Below are positions 39,588-48,329 of a stretch of DNA of 64,000 nucleotides, piece by piece. The stretch is taken from assembly GCF_001612845.1 (NCBI RefSeq), contig NZ_BDBF01000002.1, positions 124,001 through 188,000 on the forward strand, in the 5' to 3' direction. Numbering within the stretch: the stretch's first letter is position 1; every line of letters starts with the position of its first letter. Made by a program: the position numbers and the translations under genes. The stretch comes from Nocardia elegans NBRC 108235. GTDB taxonomy: Bacteria; Actinomycetota; Actinomycetes; Mycobacteriales; Mycobacteriaceae. The notes beneath the pieces are model-generated. The model was not told the origin of the DNA, made no database searches, and worked only from the letters and a program-made list of their open reading frames with translations.

Positions 39588-40643
39588 TCACCCAGCGGCG
39601 GGCCGGACCCGGATCATGCCGTGCGCGCGCTCGGACCCCAGGCGCGACAGCTCGGCGCGCACCGGAATCCATTCGGTGTCCTCGAACCGCAGCCGAAACA
39701 CGAGTCTTCTTGCCGGGGAGTCGATTTCGCCGGCGAATACGGCCGCGAACGCCGCCCGGTAGTCCCGCTGATCATCCGGATGCACGACCGGCCGTTCGGT
39801 GCTCCACCGTTCCAGCGGCGGTGGCGGCGGACTGACCCACTCGTACACCAGCCCCATCGCCAGTTCGACGAAGCCGACACCGGCATCGGCCGACCGCGAC
39901 ACCGCCCGGGTGATCGCCAGATCGGTATCCGGGCGCGGCGGGCTGACGTCGGTGATCTCGTGCAGCAGCGCCCGGGTGACATGCGCGGTGCGGGTCGCGC
40001 CGGCCAGATGCGGATCCTCGCGATGCACCCGGATCACCAGCTGAAAGTTGCGCACCATCTCGTCGTCACCGCGAATCGCCAGCTCCCCCTGCCAGCGCCC
40101 GGCAGGGTCCGTGCCCGCCACCACCGCGGTGTAGGCCATCCGCTCGTCGAAGCGCACCATCCGACCGAACACCTCCGGCGGCGTGCGCACCACCCGCACC
40201 TGGTCGCGGGCGCGGGCGAAGGCGAGTTCCTCCAGGCCGGGGCCGTGATGGGCGAGTTCGGTATCGGAATCCCAGTCCCATGCCGCGACCGCGCGCCGCG
40301 GCGGTGGTTGGCGTCCCTCGGCGCCGACCCACAGCTGCACCCCGTGCACTGCCCCGAACGAGCAGAAGACCGGCACCGCGATCGCGGTCCAGCCGCCTTC
40401 CGACAACACGATCCGGCCGTCGGCCGTGACCGCCCCCGACGTCGCGGCCGGAACGGCCGCTGCCGCGGTATCGACGGTGACGGCCGCCAGCGCGGAGGCA
40501 CCCGCCCCGAGCGAGCGCCCGGCGCGCGACAGACTCGTCCATTCCCGGACCCGCGACCCGTCGGCGACGATGGTCGGACCACTCGCGGGCGCGAGCGTTT
40601 CCACCAGGAGCCATGGCGAACCCACGGATTCGGCGCCTGCCAT
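39588..40643 (-). CDS. Putative sensor protein, GAF/PAS-like (DUF5593-type)
   Basis: A 351-residue soluble protein with no membrane segments. The N-terminal half resembles a GAF-like domain (WLLVETLAPASGPTIVADG, then GGWTAIAVPVFCSFGAVHGVQLWVG); the C-terminal half resembles a PAS-like domain (WIPVRAELSRLG and WDWDSDTEL). I assign DUF5593 only by general pattern. It starts nine bases after the GGDEF-EAL gene on the same strand, so the two are probably one transcript and this may sense the signal for c-di-GMP turnover. Confidence 0.6.
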   Translation of the reverse strand: MAGAESVGSPWLLVETLAPASGPTIVADGSRVREWTSLSRAGRSLGAGASALAAVTVDTAAAAVPAATSGAVTADGRIVLSEGGWTAIAVPVFCSFGAVHGVQLWVGAEGRQPPPRRAVAAWDWDSDTELAHHGPGLEELAFARARDQVRVVRTPPEVFGRMVRFDERMAYTAVVAGTDPAGRWQGELAIRGDDEMVRNFQLVIRVHREDPHLAGATRTAHVTRALLHEITDVSPPRPDTDLAITRAVSRSADAGVGFVELAMGLVYEWVSPPPPPLERWSTERPVVHPDDQRDYRAAFAAVFAGEIDSPARRLVFRLRFEDTEWIPVRAELSRLGSERAHGMIRVRPAAG

Positions 40644-40652
40644 ACCGAAAAA

Positions 40653-42542
40653 TCAGATCCGATGCGCCCCACGGGAAACCCGCGGGAGTTCGAGGTCGAG
40701 CGGGATCCGCCCCTCCGCCAGATGCCGTTCGACCTCGTCGGCGGGCATCGGCCGCGCGATGAGGAAGCCCTGCGCCCGGTAGCAGCCCAGGCCGACCAGG
40801 GTGCGAGCGGCCACCGCCGTCTCCACCCCTTCACCGACCACCCCGAGGCCGAACGAACCGGCAAGTCCCACAATGGATTTCACAATCGCCAGATCGTCGG
40901 TACTGGCGCCGAGCCGCTGCACGAAACCACGGTCGATCTTCACCGCGTCCACCGGCAGCGCCTTGAGATGCGACAGCGAACTGTAGCCGGTGCCGAAATC
41001 GTCGATCGCGATCTGCACTCCCATGCGCTTGAGTCCACGCAGGGTCACCTGGGTGCGGGTCAGATCCGAGACCACGACGTGCTCGGTGATCTCCAGGCAC
41101 ACCGAACTGCCGTCTATTCCGTGCCGGCGCAGCACATCCTCGACGCATTCCACGAAGTCCAGGCTCACCAACTGCACCGGCGAGACGTTGATCCGGATCA
41201 CCACGTTCGAGGCCAGCCCGGCGCGCCGCCATTTCGCGAATTGCGACAGGGCCGTGCGCAATACCCAGCGACCGAGTTCACCGGCCAGATTCGTCGCCTC
41301 GGCCACCCCGACGAACGCACCGGGCGGCAGCAGCCCGCGGGTGGGATGCTGCCAGCGCACCAGCGCCTCCAGCGCCACGATGCGCCCGGTCCGCAGATCC
41401 ACCTCGGGCTGATAGTGCAGCAGCAGTGAACCGTCCGAGACGGCGCCGCGCAGATTCAACTCGACATCGTCCTGGAGTTCGAACTGCGCGCGCATGGCAT
41501 CGGTGAACACCGCTACCCCGTTGCCCCCGCCGGATTTCGCCGACAGCAGCGCATGGTCGGCGCGGCGCAACAGATCCGCGACGGTGGTCTCGCCCGGCAT
41601 CCCCAGCGCCACACCGACACTCGCGCCGCGACTCACCGTTTCCCCGCCGACCGACACCCGGCGGGTGATCAGCTGCTGAATCCGGGTCGCCTCGAGTTCG
41701 GCCGCGACCGGGTCCACGGGTTTGGCCGGCACGATGACGAATTCGTCGCCACCCAGCCGCGCGATCATATCGTTCGGATCGAGGTGTTCCTTCAGCCGCG
41801 ACGACAGCGTGCGGATGAAATTGTCGCCGGCGGTATGCCCCAGAAAATCGTTGAGCGCCTTGAGCCGATCGAGGTCGAGGAAGAATGCGGCGACCGGTCC
41901 CGAACTGCCCGGACGCAGCCGCTCCTCCATATGTTCGAGCAGGGCGCGACGGTTGGCCAGTCCGGTGAGGTCGTCGTGCAGGGCGATGTAGCGCAGCCGT
42001 TCCTCGGCCACCACCCGCGCCTGCAGTTGCGCCAGCAGCGCCGCGATCGCCTTCAGGACGTTGATCTCCCGGGTGCTCCACTCCCGGTCGCCCCGTTTCA
42101 TGAATCCGAGCAGTCCGGTCGGCTCACCGCGCGACACCAACGGAACGGTCGCGGTCGTCACATCGCTCAATCCGGAACGGCGAATCGTCTCCTGATAGTC
42201 GGAGAATTCCGGAGTCGGGCGGGCGATCATCGGCTCGGTGGCGTGTTCGACGGCTCGGAACACCGAATCGGCCTGCTCGAAATACACCACACGCAGCGGG
42301 TCGGGGTCGGGCACGTCCTGCCGTTGCGGCCATTCGGCGACCAGCACCGTCGCCCGGCGTTCCCGGTCGGTATGGCGGACGAAACTGAAATCGACGTCGA
42401 AGTAGTCGACCAGTTTGGCCAGCACTCGTTCGGTCGCCGCCACCATCGTCGTGGCGTCGACACCCATCAACTCCGCGGCGACCTGGGTCACCAACGAGTC
42501 GAGTGTTCGCCGAGGCACCTTGTCTCCGATCGCGCTATCCAC
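40653..42542 (-). CDS. GAF-GGDEF-EAL cyclic-di-GMP synthase/phosphodiesterase
   Basis: A 629-residue protein. A GAF domain spans residues about 25-170 (DFSFVRHTDRERRATVLVAEW to SREINVLKAIAALLAQL). The GGDEF domain follows with LTGLANRRALLEHME, and the signature ARLGGDEFVIV near residue 264 is intact. The EAL domain has VALEALVRWQHPTRGLLPP near residue 390 with the EAL motif intact, and the metal and catalytic motif DDFGTGYSSLSHLKALPVDAVKID in pieces. Domain order and size match Rv1354c, which both makes and degrades c-di-GMP. Confidence 0.93.
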   Translation of the reverse strand: MDSAIGDKVPRRTLDSLVTQVAAELMGVDATTMVAATERVLAKLVDYFDVDFSFVRHTDRERRATVLVAEWPQRQDVPDPDPLRVVYFEQADSVFRAVEHATEPMIARPTPEFSDYQETIRRSGLSDVTTATVPLVSRGEPTGLLGFMKRGDREWSTREINVLKAIAALLAQLQARVVAEERLRYIALHDDLTGLANRRALLEHMEERLRPGSSGPVAAFFLDLDRLKALNDFLGHTAGDNFIRTLSSRLKEHLDPNDMIARLGGDEFVIVPAKPVDPVAAELEATRIQQLITRRVSVGGETVSRGASVGVALGMPGETTVADLLRRADHALLSAKSGGGNGVAVFTDAMRAQFELQDDVELNLRGAVSDGSLLLHYQPEVDLRTGRIVALEALVRWQHPTRGLLPPGAFVGVAEATNLAGELGRWVLRTALSQFAKWRRAGLASNVVIRINVSPVQLVSLDFVECVEDVLRRHGIDGSSVCLEITEHVVVSDLTRTQVTLRGLKRMGVQIAIDDFGTGYSSLSHLKALPVDAVKIDRGFVQRLGASTDDLAIVKSIVGLAGSFGLGVVGEGVETAVAARTLVGLGCYRAQGFLIARPMPADEVERHLAEGRIPLDLELPRVSRGAHRI

Positions 42543-43021
42543 GGCATGTCGAGGGAAGGACGTCCACGCCCCGAGCGTCGATGAATTCGCCCTGAACCGA
42601 CGCTAGTGTATCGACGTATTGCGATGAAATCGCGGCGAGTTCGCGGAGAGGTGCGGCGGGGAATTCGCCGAGGGCCGCAGCGGGGCCCGTTCGGCGGGGT
42701 CGCACAGGGTGGTCAGCAGCCATATCGTCGCAGCGCCTCCGGTGCGACATCCAGCCCAGTCATACGGTTCCTACTCTGTTGCTGCGCGGCGCGGCGCGAT
42801 CTTTCGGCCACCTCCGCTCGGCATGCGGTACCGCCGGTGTCGGGTATGGCCACCTAGGGAAGTATCCGTCATCCCTCCGGAATTGACCAGACGTCCGGCA
42901 AATCTTCCGAAACCTGAGCGTGGTGCGCGGTATCGATCGAGGTCATCCAGTCGGTGTCATACACCGCACAGAACAAAAAGACCGCCCGGTTCCCAATTGG
43001 TTACCCGTTGGCAACCGAAAA
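42543..43021. other. Intergenic stretch with a hairpin
   Basis: About 480 bases. The right end, next to the minus-strand GyrI-like gene stop, has GGTTACCCGTTGGCAACC (42999-43016), an imperfect hairpin, followed on the minus strand by CTTTTT, so it can act as the terminator of the GyrI pair. The left part is the upstream region of the c-di-GMP gene. No gene is recognised. Confidence 0.5.
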
Positions 43022-43453
43022 TCACACCAGAATTGAGATGAACAACTCCAGCCGGTCGGGACCACGCCACACCTCGATCTCCTCGCGATAAGCGCGGGTG
43101 ATCTCGGCCGACGCGGTGGCGTCGTCGACCTGAGCCCAGACGTCCTCGACCGGATCGTGATAATCACCGTTGGGTTCGAATCGGGCATATACGCCCTTCG
43201 GGACGCGAATCATCACATCGCCGACCGGCACCTCTTTCGGCGCCTGATATTCGTAGCTGACCAGCACGTTGTAATTTCCGGCCGGGTCGGGCACGTACAC
43301 GGTGTGGAGCGGACCGCCGATCTCACGATCGCGCAGCCTGTCCCGCAGGAATTCGATCAGTTCGCTGTTGCTGACCTTGAAACTCGGCCGGACCCGCGGC
43401 ACCACCAGACCGCCGTAGATGGCCGCGTCACGGACCACGATCGAATACGTCAT
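43022..43453 (-). CDS. GyrI-like small-molecule-binding protein, tandem member 2
   Basis: A 143-residue protein without a DNA-binding domain. VVRDAAIYGGLVVPRVRPS, GPLHTVYVPDPAGNYNVLVSYEYQAP and VPKGVYARFEPNG with VWRGPDRLELFISIL match the two-repeat GyrI/SHS2 fold used by AraC-type effector domains and GyrI. It overlaps the upstream member by four bases (ATGA). The pair probably forms a heterodimer. Function unknown. Confidence 0.7.
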   Translation of the reverse strand: MTYSIVVRDAAIYGGLVVPRVRPSFKVSNSELIEFLRDRLRDREIGGPLHTVYVPDPAGNYNVLVSYEYQAPKEVPVGDVMIRVPKGVYARFEPNGDYHDPVEDVWAQVDDATASAEITRAYREEIEVWRGPDRLELFISILV

Positions 43454-43893
43454 CGGGGGTCTACCGCCAGGTACAGATCGATCTTGTACGCGTGCGGATA
43501 GCATTCGAAATCCCCGGTGAAGGTGCGTTTGATCTGATTGTGTTCCTCGGCGTAGGCGATCTGGGTCCACAGGTCGGTCATGATCTGCGGAAAATTGCCG
43601 ACAGCGGAGAAACGCGCATAGGCGCCGGCGGGCAGACGGGACACGATATGCCCGCGCGTCACCCGGTCGAACGAGAGGCATTCGTAGCCGACGATCTGGG
43701 TGTTGAACGTGCCCAGATCGTGGGCGTAATCGGTATAGGAGCAGGCCAGCGGGCCGCCCAGTTCCTGATGCAGGACTGCGGCCCAGGCGGCCTCGAGATC
43801 ACGATCGCGCAGTTCTCCGAGGGCACGTTTCGGACTGCGCACCGGTAGCCCGGCGACCCACGTCTCGTCCCGCTCGACGATTTCGAACTGCAT
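43450..43893 (-). CDS. GyrI-like small-molecule-binding protein, tandem member 1
   Basis: A 147-residue protein: MQFEIVERDETWVAGLPVRSPKRALG, then LACSYTDYAHDLGTFNTQIVGYEC, VSRLPAGAYARFSAVG and YPHAYKIDLYLAVDP, the same layout as its partner. Identity to the partner looks low (the Y/FARF core is shared), so they diverged long ago. The ATG at 43893 gives a natural start; the upstream extension to 43980 has no homology pattern. Confidence 0.7.
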   Translation of the reverse strand: MQFEIVERDETWVAGLPVRSPKRALGELRDRDLEAAWAAVLHQELGGPLACSYTDYAHDLGTFNTQIVGYECLSFDRVTRGHIVSRLPAGAYARFSAVGNFPQIMTDLWTQIAYAEEHNQIKRTFTGDFECYPHAYKIDLYLAVDPR

Positions 43894-44275
43894 GCAAGAA
43901 CTCTCTCGATGTGATCGCGTTGGGCCGCGCAACCGGTGCTGCGGCGGACCGTCCGGCTGGAAACGCCATGCTATCAACATCGAAAGCTACGGACCTGCAC
44001 GTCTGCTGCCGGGACAGCTGATCATCCGACCGGTTCGATACCAGCGACCTGTCGGCTTTTCGACCGACAGCGGCTTCCGTCCCGGCAATTGGGGATTCTC
44101 GTCGCCACCGCGAACACCTCGCGCCGGATCGAACGAATCGCCCACATGCCACGAATCAGCAGATACCGGACGGCGTGGCGGGGATAGCAAATGGTCAGCT
44201 ATCGGAAGCGGTAGGTGTGACACGACCGCCACCGAACGGGCAGACTCGCAGGGGCATCGACCGAACGGAGGACCG
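43894..44275. other. Intergenic stretch, divergent promoters
   Basis: About 380 bases between the GyrI-like pair and udgB. A hairpin with GATAGC and GCTATC arms lies at 44183-44203, upstream of udgB; its role is unknown. The long open frame entering udgB from 43892 is not supported as coding. Confidence 0.4.
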
Positions 44276-45070
44276 ATGGCGCGTCGCACCAGCCACAGCG
44301 AACCACCGAACGCCGGCGCGGCGGCATCCGCCGACTATCCCGACCTCGAGGCCATGGATACGGCACTGACCGAATGCCGCGCCTGCCCGCGACTGGTCGT
44401 CTGGCGCGAACAGGTCGCCCGCGAGAAGCGGGCCGCCTTCCGCGACGAAACCTACTGGGGCCGCCCGGTCACCGGTTTCGGCCCCGCCGACGCCGCCATG
44501 TTGCTGGTCGGCCTCGCCCCCGCCGCCCACGGCGGAAACCGCACCGGCCGCATGTTCACCGGCGACCGCAGCGGCGACGTGCTCTTCGCCTCCCTCTACG
44601 CCATCGGCGCCGCCACCCAGCCCACCGCCACCCGCCGCGACGACGGTCTCCGGCTGCTCGGCACCCGCATCACCGCCCCCGTACACTGCGCGCCCCCGGA
44701 CAACAAACCCACCATCGACGAACGCGACCGCTGCCGGCACTGGCTGATCAACGAACTCGAATTACTCGCCCCCACTGTCCGTTCCGTCGTCGTCCTCGGC
44801 GCCTGGGGCTGGCAGGCGCTCATGCCCGCCCTCACCGCGGCCGGCTGGCAGGTCCCCCGCCCCCGCCCCCGATTCGGCCACGGCGTCCACTATTCGATCG
44901 ACCCCGCCCGGCCCGGCCGTCACCGCCTCGAACTGTTCGGCAGCTACCACGTCAGCCAGCAGAACACCTTCACCGGCCGCCTCACCCCCGCCATGCTCCG
45001 CACGGTCCTCAGCGAAGCCGCCACCAGCGCCGGCCTCCACCTCACCCCACCGGCCCCCGAACCCACTTGA
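44276..45070 (+). CDS. udgB: Type-5 uracil-DNA glycosylase (UdgB-like)
   Basis: A 264-residue DNA-repair glycosylase. ECRACPRLVVWREQVA carries two Fe-S cysteines, and HCAPPDNKP and RCRHWLINELELL supply the other two; FGPADAAMLLVGLAPAAHGGN is the catalytic-loop motif A with the family's APAAHG, and FGSYHVSQQNTFTGRLTP is motif B. It excises uracil, ethenocytosine and hypoxanthine, notable in high-GC organisms. CGGAGGACC precedes the ATG at 44276. Rv1259 is the M. tuberculosis relative. Confidence 0.93.
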   Translation: MARRTSHSEPPNAGAAASADYPDLEAMDTALTECRACPRLVVWREQVAREKRAAFRDETYWGRPVTGFGPADAAMLLVGLAPAAHGGNRTGRMFTGDRSGDVLFASLYAIGAATQPTATRRDDGLRLLGTRITAPVHCAPPDNKPTIDERDRCRHWLINELELLAPTVRSVVVLGAWGWQALMPALTAAGWQVPRPRPRFGHGVHYSIDPARPGRHRLELFGSYHVSQQNTFTGRLTPAMLRTVLSEAATSAGLHLTPPAPEPT

Positions 45071-45159
45071 CCCCGCATTTCCCCACATCGACCAGCCGAT
45101 TCGGAATCTCCGGCCCCCACCTGCTAAAGTTCTCCTCCGTTGGCCCGGAAACGAGCCAC

Positions 45160-45232
45160 GGGGCTATGGCGCAGTTGGTAGCGCGTCTCGTTCGCATCGA
45201 GAAGGTCAGGGGTTCGATTCCCCTTAGCTCCA
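45160..45232 (+). tRNA. tRNA-Ala (anticodon CGC)
   Basis: A 73-base cloverleaf. GGGGCTA pairs with TAGCTCC at the acceptor end, discriminator A; TCTCG/CGAGA close the anticodon loop TTCGCAT with CGC, reading GCG codons; GGTTCGATTCC is the T-loop. CCA is not encoded. The adjoining 45.3-49.1 kb looks like acquired DNA, a common association, but no second copy of the tRNA 3' end was found. Confidence 0.96.
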
Positions 45233-45890
45233 CTTTGATCGCAGGTCAGGGCGGGTTTTCTCCGCCCGAATACCTACCTCGTTGGTCGGATCTTCCAACA
45301 AAGTCCCAACTAATTCACTGCGCGTGGTGTGTCAGAACTGTCCGCTGACGGCTCGGTCCGGCGCATCCGCAGCTGCCCCGTGGGCGCGGCCGCGGGCCAT
45401 GTAGTGGCATTGCGGCATGGCCGACTCGACTCCAAGGGCGCTGAGCACGGCTGTGTCGTCCTGTCGAACATCATCTACGCCGTCGACCGGCCCTGGAGAT
45501 GTCCACCCCGCACCGCTGGCGACCCCGCGGCGCGCCCGGCAGCCCTCCGAACGCCGGCAGGATGGAGTCGAGTCGAGGTCGATGAGGAAACCACAAGACC
45601 TTCACCAACGCCATGTTTAGTGGGCAATTTTCCGGTAAACTTCATGTAACTCACATTCTGGATCCGGAAACAAAATTCGACCAGCGTGGCTGTCATGCTG
45701 ATCGACGAATCGGAGAAATAGCTTCAAGACTCATTTCAACCACCCATTCAACCGAACTTCGTAGCATTACAGACCGCACTCGGAGAATCAGGAAAAGATT
45801 GTTCCACCAACATACGAGCTGTCGGCACCGAACGATGCGCGAATTCGGCGAGCGCGCATGCCTCGACCAGCAACAACCCGGGAGGTGGCC
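45233..45890. other. Gene-free stretch after the tRNA, lower GC in the right half
   Basis: About 660 bases. A short hairpin GGGCGG/CCGCCC (45249-45267) can end the tRNA transcript. From about 45600 to 45850 the DNA is visibly richer in A and T than its surroundings. Short frames, including one from 45329, do not resemble proteins. The right end supplies GGGAGG for the 45891 gene. Confidence 0.6.
45249..45267 (+). terminator. Hairpin downstream of tRNA-Ala
   Basis: GGGCGG and CCGCCC arms of six bases enclose GTTTTCT, 17 bases past the tRNA end. A plausible intrinsic terminator or processing structure. Confidence 0.5.
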
Positions 45891-47051
45891 GTGACGTCCA
45901 TGGTGTCGAGTGAGCCACGTGATCCATTGCACGGCAAAAGTATTCGCCCATTCACCGTCGGCGTGGAAGAGGAATTCGTTCTTGTCGATCCGGCCACCGG
46001 CCTCCCCTCGCTGAACAACACCATCGTCGCGGCGCGCTCCCCGGATGCCGCACTGCAACTGGAACTATCTCAGTGCCAGGTCGAGACCTGCACGCCGGTG
46101 TGCGCAAGCATTCCGGAGTTGCACCGCGAACTTCGGCGGGCTCGACTCTCGGTCACGCGGGCGGCGGCACGCGCAGGGGCGCTGGCACTGGCGGTCGGTG
46201 TGCCGATCTGGGGACCGGCGACCCGGTGCATAACCGACACACCCAGGTACCGGCTCATGGCCGCGCATTTCGGCGAACTGGCCGAGCAAGTGATCTGCGG
46301 TTGCCACGTCCATGTCTGCGTGCCCGACCGCGACGTCGCGGTGCAGGTCAGCAACCACCTTCGGCCATGGCTGCCGGCCCTGTTGGCGCTGACGGCGAAT
46401 TCCCCGATCACAGGCGGTGCCGACACCGGATACGCCAGCTGGCGCCACCTGCTGTGGGCACGATGGCCCAGCGCCGGACCTCCCCCGTACCTGCGATCCG
46501 CCGCCGAATACGACGACGCGGTGACCAAGCTTGCCGAGGAAGGCCACATCCTCGACACAGCGATGGTCTATTGGGATGTGCGCTTGTCCTCGCATCTGCC
46601 CACGATCGAAATCCGCATCAGCGACGTTCCGGCCACGGTAGAGGAAACGGCACTCTTCGCGAGCCTCGTCCGGGCACTGGTCACCACCTCCGTCGCGGCA
46701 GTAGACAGCGGGCGGCCCTCCGACCCAGTCGACCTGGCACACCTACGGGCGGCATGCCGGCGCGCGGCCCGCGACGGCTTGTCCGGCCCGCAATTTCGCA
46801 CTGCAACTGCGCATTCCGTTCCCGAGCAGGCCTCCATTGCACACCTGCTCTCCCATATCCGCCCCGCTCTCGAACAGTCCGGCGACTACGAATTCACGCG
46901 CGGCACGCTGGCGGCAGTTCTGCGGGACGGCAACGGCGCAGTTCGACAACGCGAAGCACTGCGCCTCGGAGGCCCCACTCAGGTCTTGAAACAGATGTCA
47001 CGATTGACCGCCGAAGGGTGCGCCGCCACCGAGGACCGTCAGCCGGCCTGA
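45891..47051 (+). CDS. Carboxylate-amine ligase, YbdK/GCS2 family
   Basis: A 386-residue ATP-grasp-like glutamate-cysteine-ligase type 2 protein. FTVGVEEEFVLVDPATGLPS is the N-terminal signature, QLELSQCQVETCTPVC follows, CGCHVHVCVPDRDVAV is the GxHVHV motif, and TIEIRISDVPATVEETAL is the metal-binding core. E. coli YbdK has weak gamma-glutamylcysteine ligase activity. The GTG at 45891 follows GGGAGG and gives the family start. It converges on a class II glutamine amidotransferase gene. Glutamate and an amine or cysteine are plausible substrates. Confidence 0.88.
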   Translation: MTSMVSSEPRDPLHGKSIRPFTVGVEEEFVLVDPATGLPSLNNTIVAARSPDAALQLELSQCQVETCTPVCASIPELHRELRRARLSVTRAAARAGALALAVGVPIWGPATRCITDTPRYRLMAAHFGELAEQVICGCHVHVCVPDRDVAVQVSNHLRPWLPALLALTANSPITGGADTGYASWRHLLWARWPSAGPPPYLRSAAEYDDAVTKLAEEGHILDTAMVYWDVRLSSHLPTIEIRISDVPATVEETALFASLVRALVTTSVAAVDSGRPSDPVDLAHLRAACRRAARDGLSGPQFRTATAHSVPEQASIAHLLSHIRPALEQSGDYEFTRGTLAAVLRDGNGAVRQREALRLGGPTQVLKQMSRLTAEGCAATEDRQPA

Positions 47052-47186
47052 CGGCCGGATTGCACACCATCGCCGGACTCCGCCCTCGACGTCGGCATTC
47101 GGCACCCGCTCATGCCGGGATGTGGGGCGAGAAGCCACGCGAAACGGCAACCGCGCCGTAGACGCTCATCGGCACTTGTGTCGACC

Positions 47187-48020
47187 TCAGACAGGTGAGA
47201 TCGGCAAGAAGGGCCAGATCGCGTCGGCGCCGGATCCCACTACCGCAACCGAGGATTCCGGCACTTCGTTCCACGCCCCCTCGAGATCGCGCAGCGGCTC
47301 CGACACCACGAAGCGCGTCTCACCGCCCAGTTCGCGCAAAACCTCGACTTCGGGGTGCAATGCCCGCAACTGGGAGAGCCGGGTGGAGAAGAACAGGGAC
47401 CGCGATCGGCGCTCGCTGGAATAACGCAAAACCCACAGACTTTCACCGTTGGTCGTCGCGACTGTCATTTGAACCGGATGCTCAACTCCGTTCGCGTGCC
47501 CGACGTCCTCGACGAAACCGACCGCGCGAGCCACGGCACCGAGTGGATCATCGGCCAGACCGAAGGTCAAGGCCAGGTAGAACAAAGCTTCGGTGTCCGT
47601 TGAGCCCTCGATGTCGGAGAACAGCGTCGGATCCACTGCCATCAACAAGTCGCGCCTGATTTCAGGGAAGCCGCGCAGCGCGCCGTTGTGCACCCACAAC
47701 CATCGATCGTGCCGGAACGGATGGCAATTGCTGCGCTGGACCGCGGTCCCGGTCGAAGCCCGCACATGGGCGAGCAACCTCGACGTGCGCACCTGACCGG
47801 CGATCTCCCGCAAATTCCTGTCGTTCCAGGCCGGCTCGATCCCCTTGTACACCGCAGGTTCGGCACCCTCGCCGTACCAGCCGATACCGAAACCGTCACC
47901 ATTAGTGGTCGTCTCTCCCAGACGAGAGTGCAAACTCTGATCGATCAGAGAATGTTCAGGGCGGAACAACAAATCCTCGACGAGGATCGGCTCACCCCAG
48001 TACGCCATCCACCGGCACAT
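47187..48020 (-). CDS. Class II glutamine amidotransferase (EgtC/YafJ-like)
   Basis: A 277-residue N-terminal-nucleophile hydrolase. With the start at 48020 it reads MCRWMAYWGEP, so removal of Met exposes the catalytic Cys. GDGFGIGWYGEG, LLAHVRASTGTAVQRSNCHPF and WVHNGALRGF are the glutaminase motifs. EgtC of ergothioneine synthesis and YafJ belong here. A Glu-Cys-ligase-type gene lies convergently next to it, reminiscent of EgtA-EgtC, but egtB, egtD and a candidate egtE are not in this segment. The 12 bases upstream to 48032 add only MNQC and are not used. Confidence 0.85.
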   Translation of the reverse strand: MCRWMAYWGEPILVEDLLFRPEHSLIDQSLHSRLGETTTNGDGFGIGWYGEGAEPAVYKGIEPAWNDRNLREIAGQVRTSRLLAHVRASTGTAVQRSNCHPFRHDRWLWVHNGALRGFPEIRRDLLMAVDPTLFSDIEGSTDTEALFYLALTFGLADDPLGAVARAVGFVEDVGHANGVEHPVQMTVATTNGESLWVLRYSSERRSRSLFFSTRLSQLRALHPEVEVLRELGGETRFVVSEPLRDLEGAWNEVPESSVAVVGSGADAIWPFLPISPV

Positions 48021-48329
48021 ACATTGATTCAAACAGAGTCGACACCATCTGCGATAGCCCTCGGGCGCCGGATAACCGTCCTACTCCAGTGGAATGGGAC
48101 GTTCTCGAGCCGTTCACCGCAAATCGTGCGCTACCGCCCTCGCAACAGGAATGCCGGTCCTGCCGGTTCGCCAGAATCCGCGCTTGCCGGCCACATCGGC
48201 GGCACCCGCACTCAACGCCGACTCGAGCGCCCGCGATATTCACGCAAATGCACTCACCGGCCTGGCCACCGCGCGTGTGACAAGTCGGCGCAGGCCCCAC
48301 CCGAGTCGACGTTCAGCGCCCGCGGCACG
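48021..48329. other. Junction segment between the amidotransferase gene and the MFS remnant
   Basis: About 310 bases that hold the upstream region of the amidotransferase gene and the broken 5' edge of the MFS gene. No start or membrane segment can be read in the MFS frame before about 48330. The mosaic boundary is probably here. Confidence 0.45.

Noticed and set aside
45329..45649. 106-residue frame after the tRNA
   Set aside because: No homology pattern and no ribosome binding site; composition is consistent with noncoding DNA.
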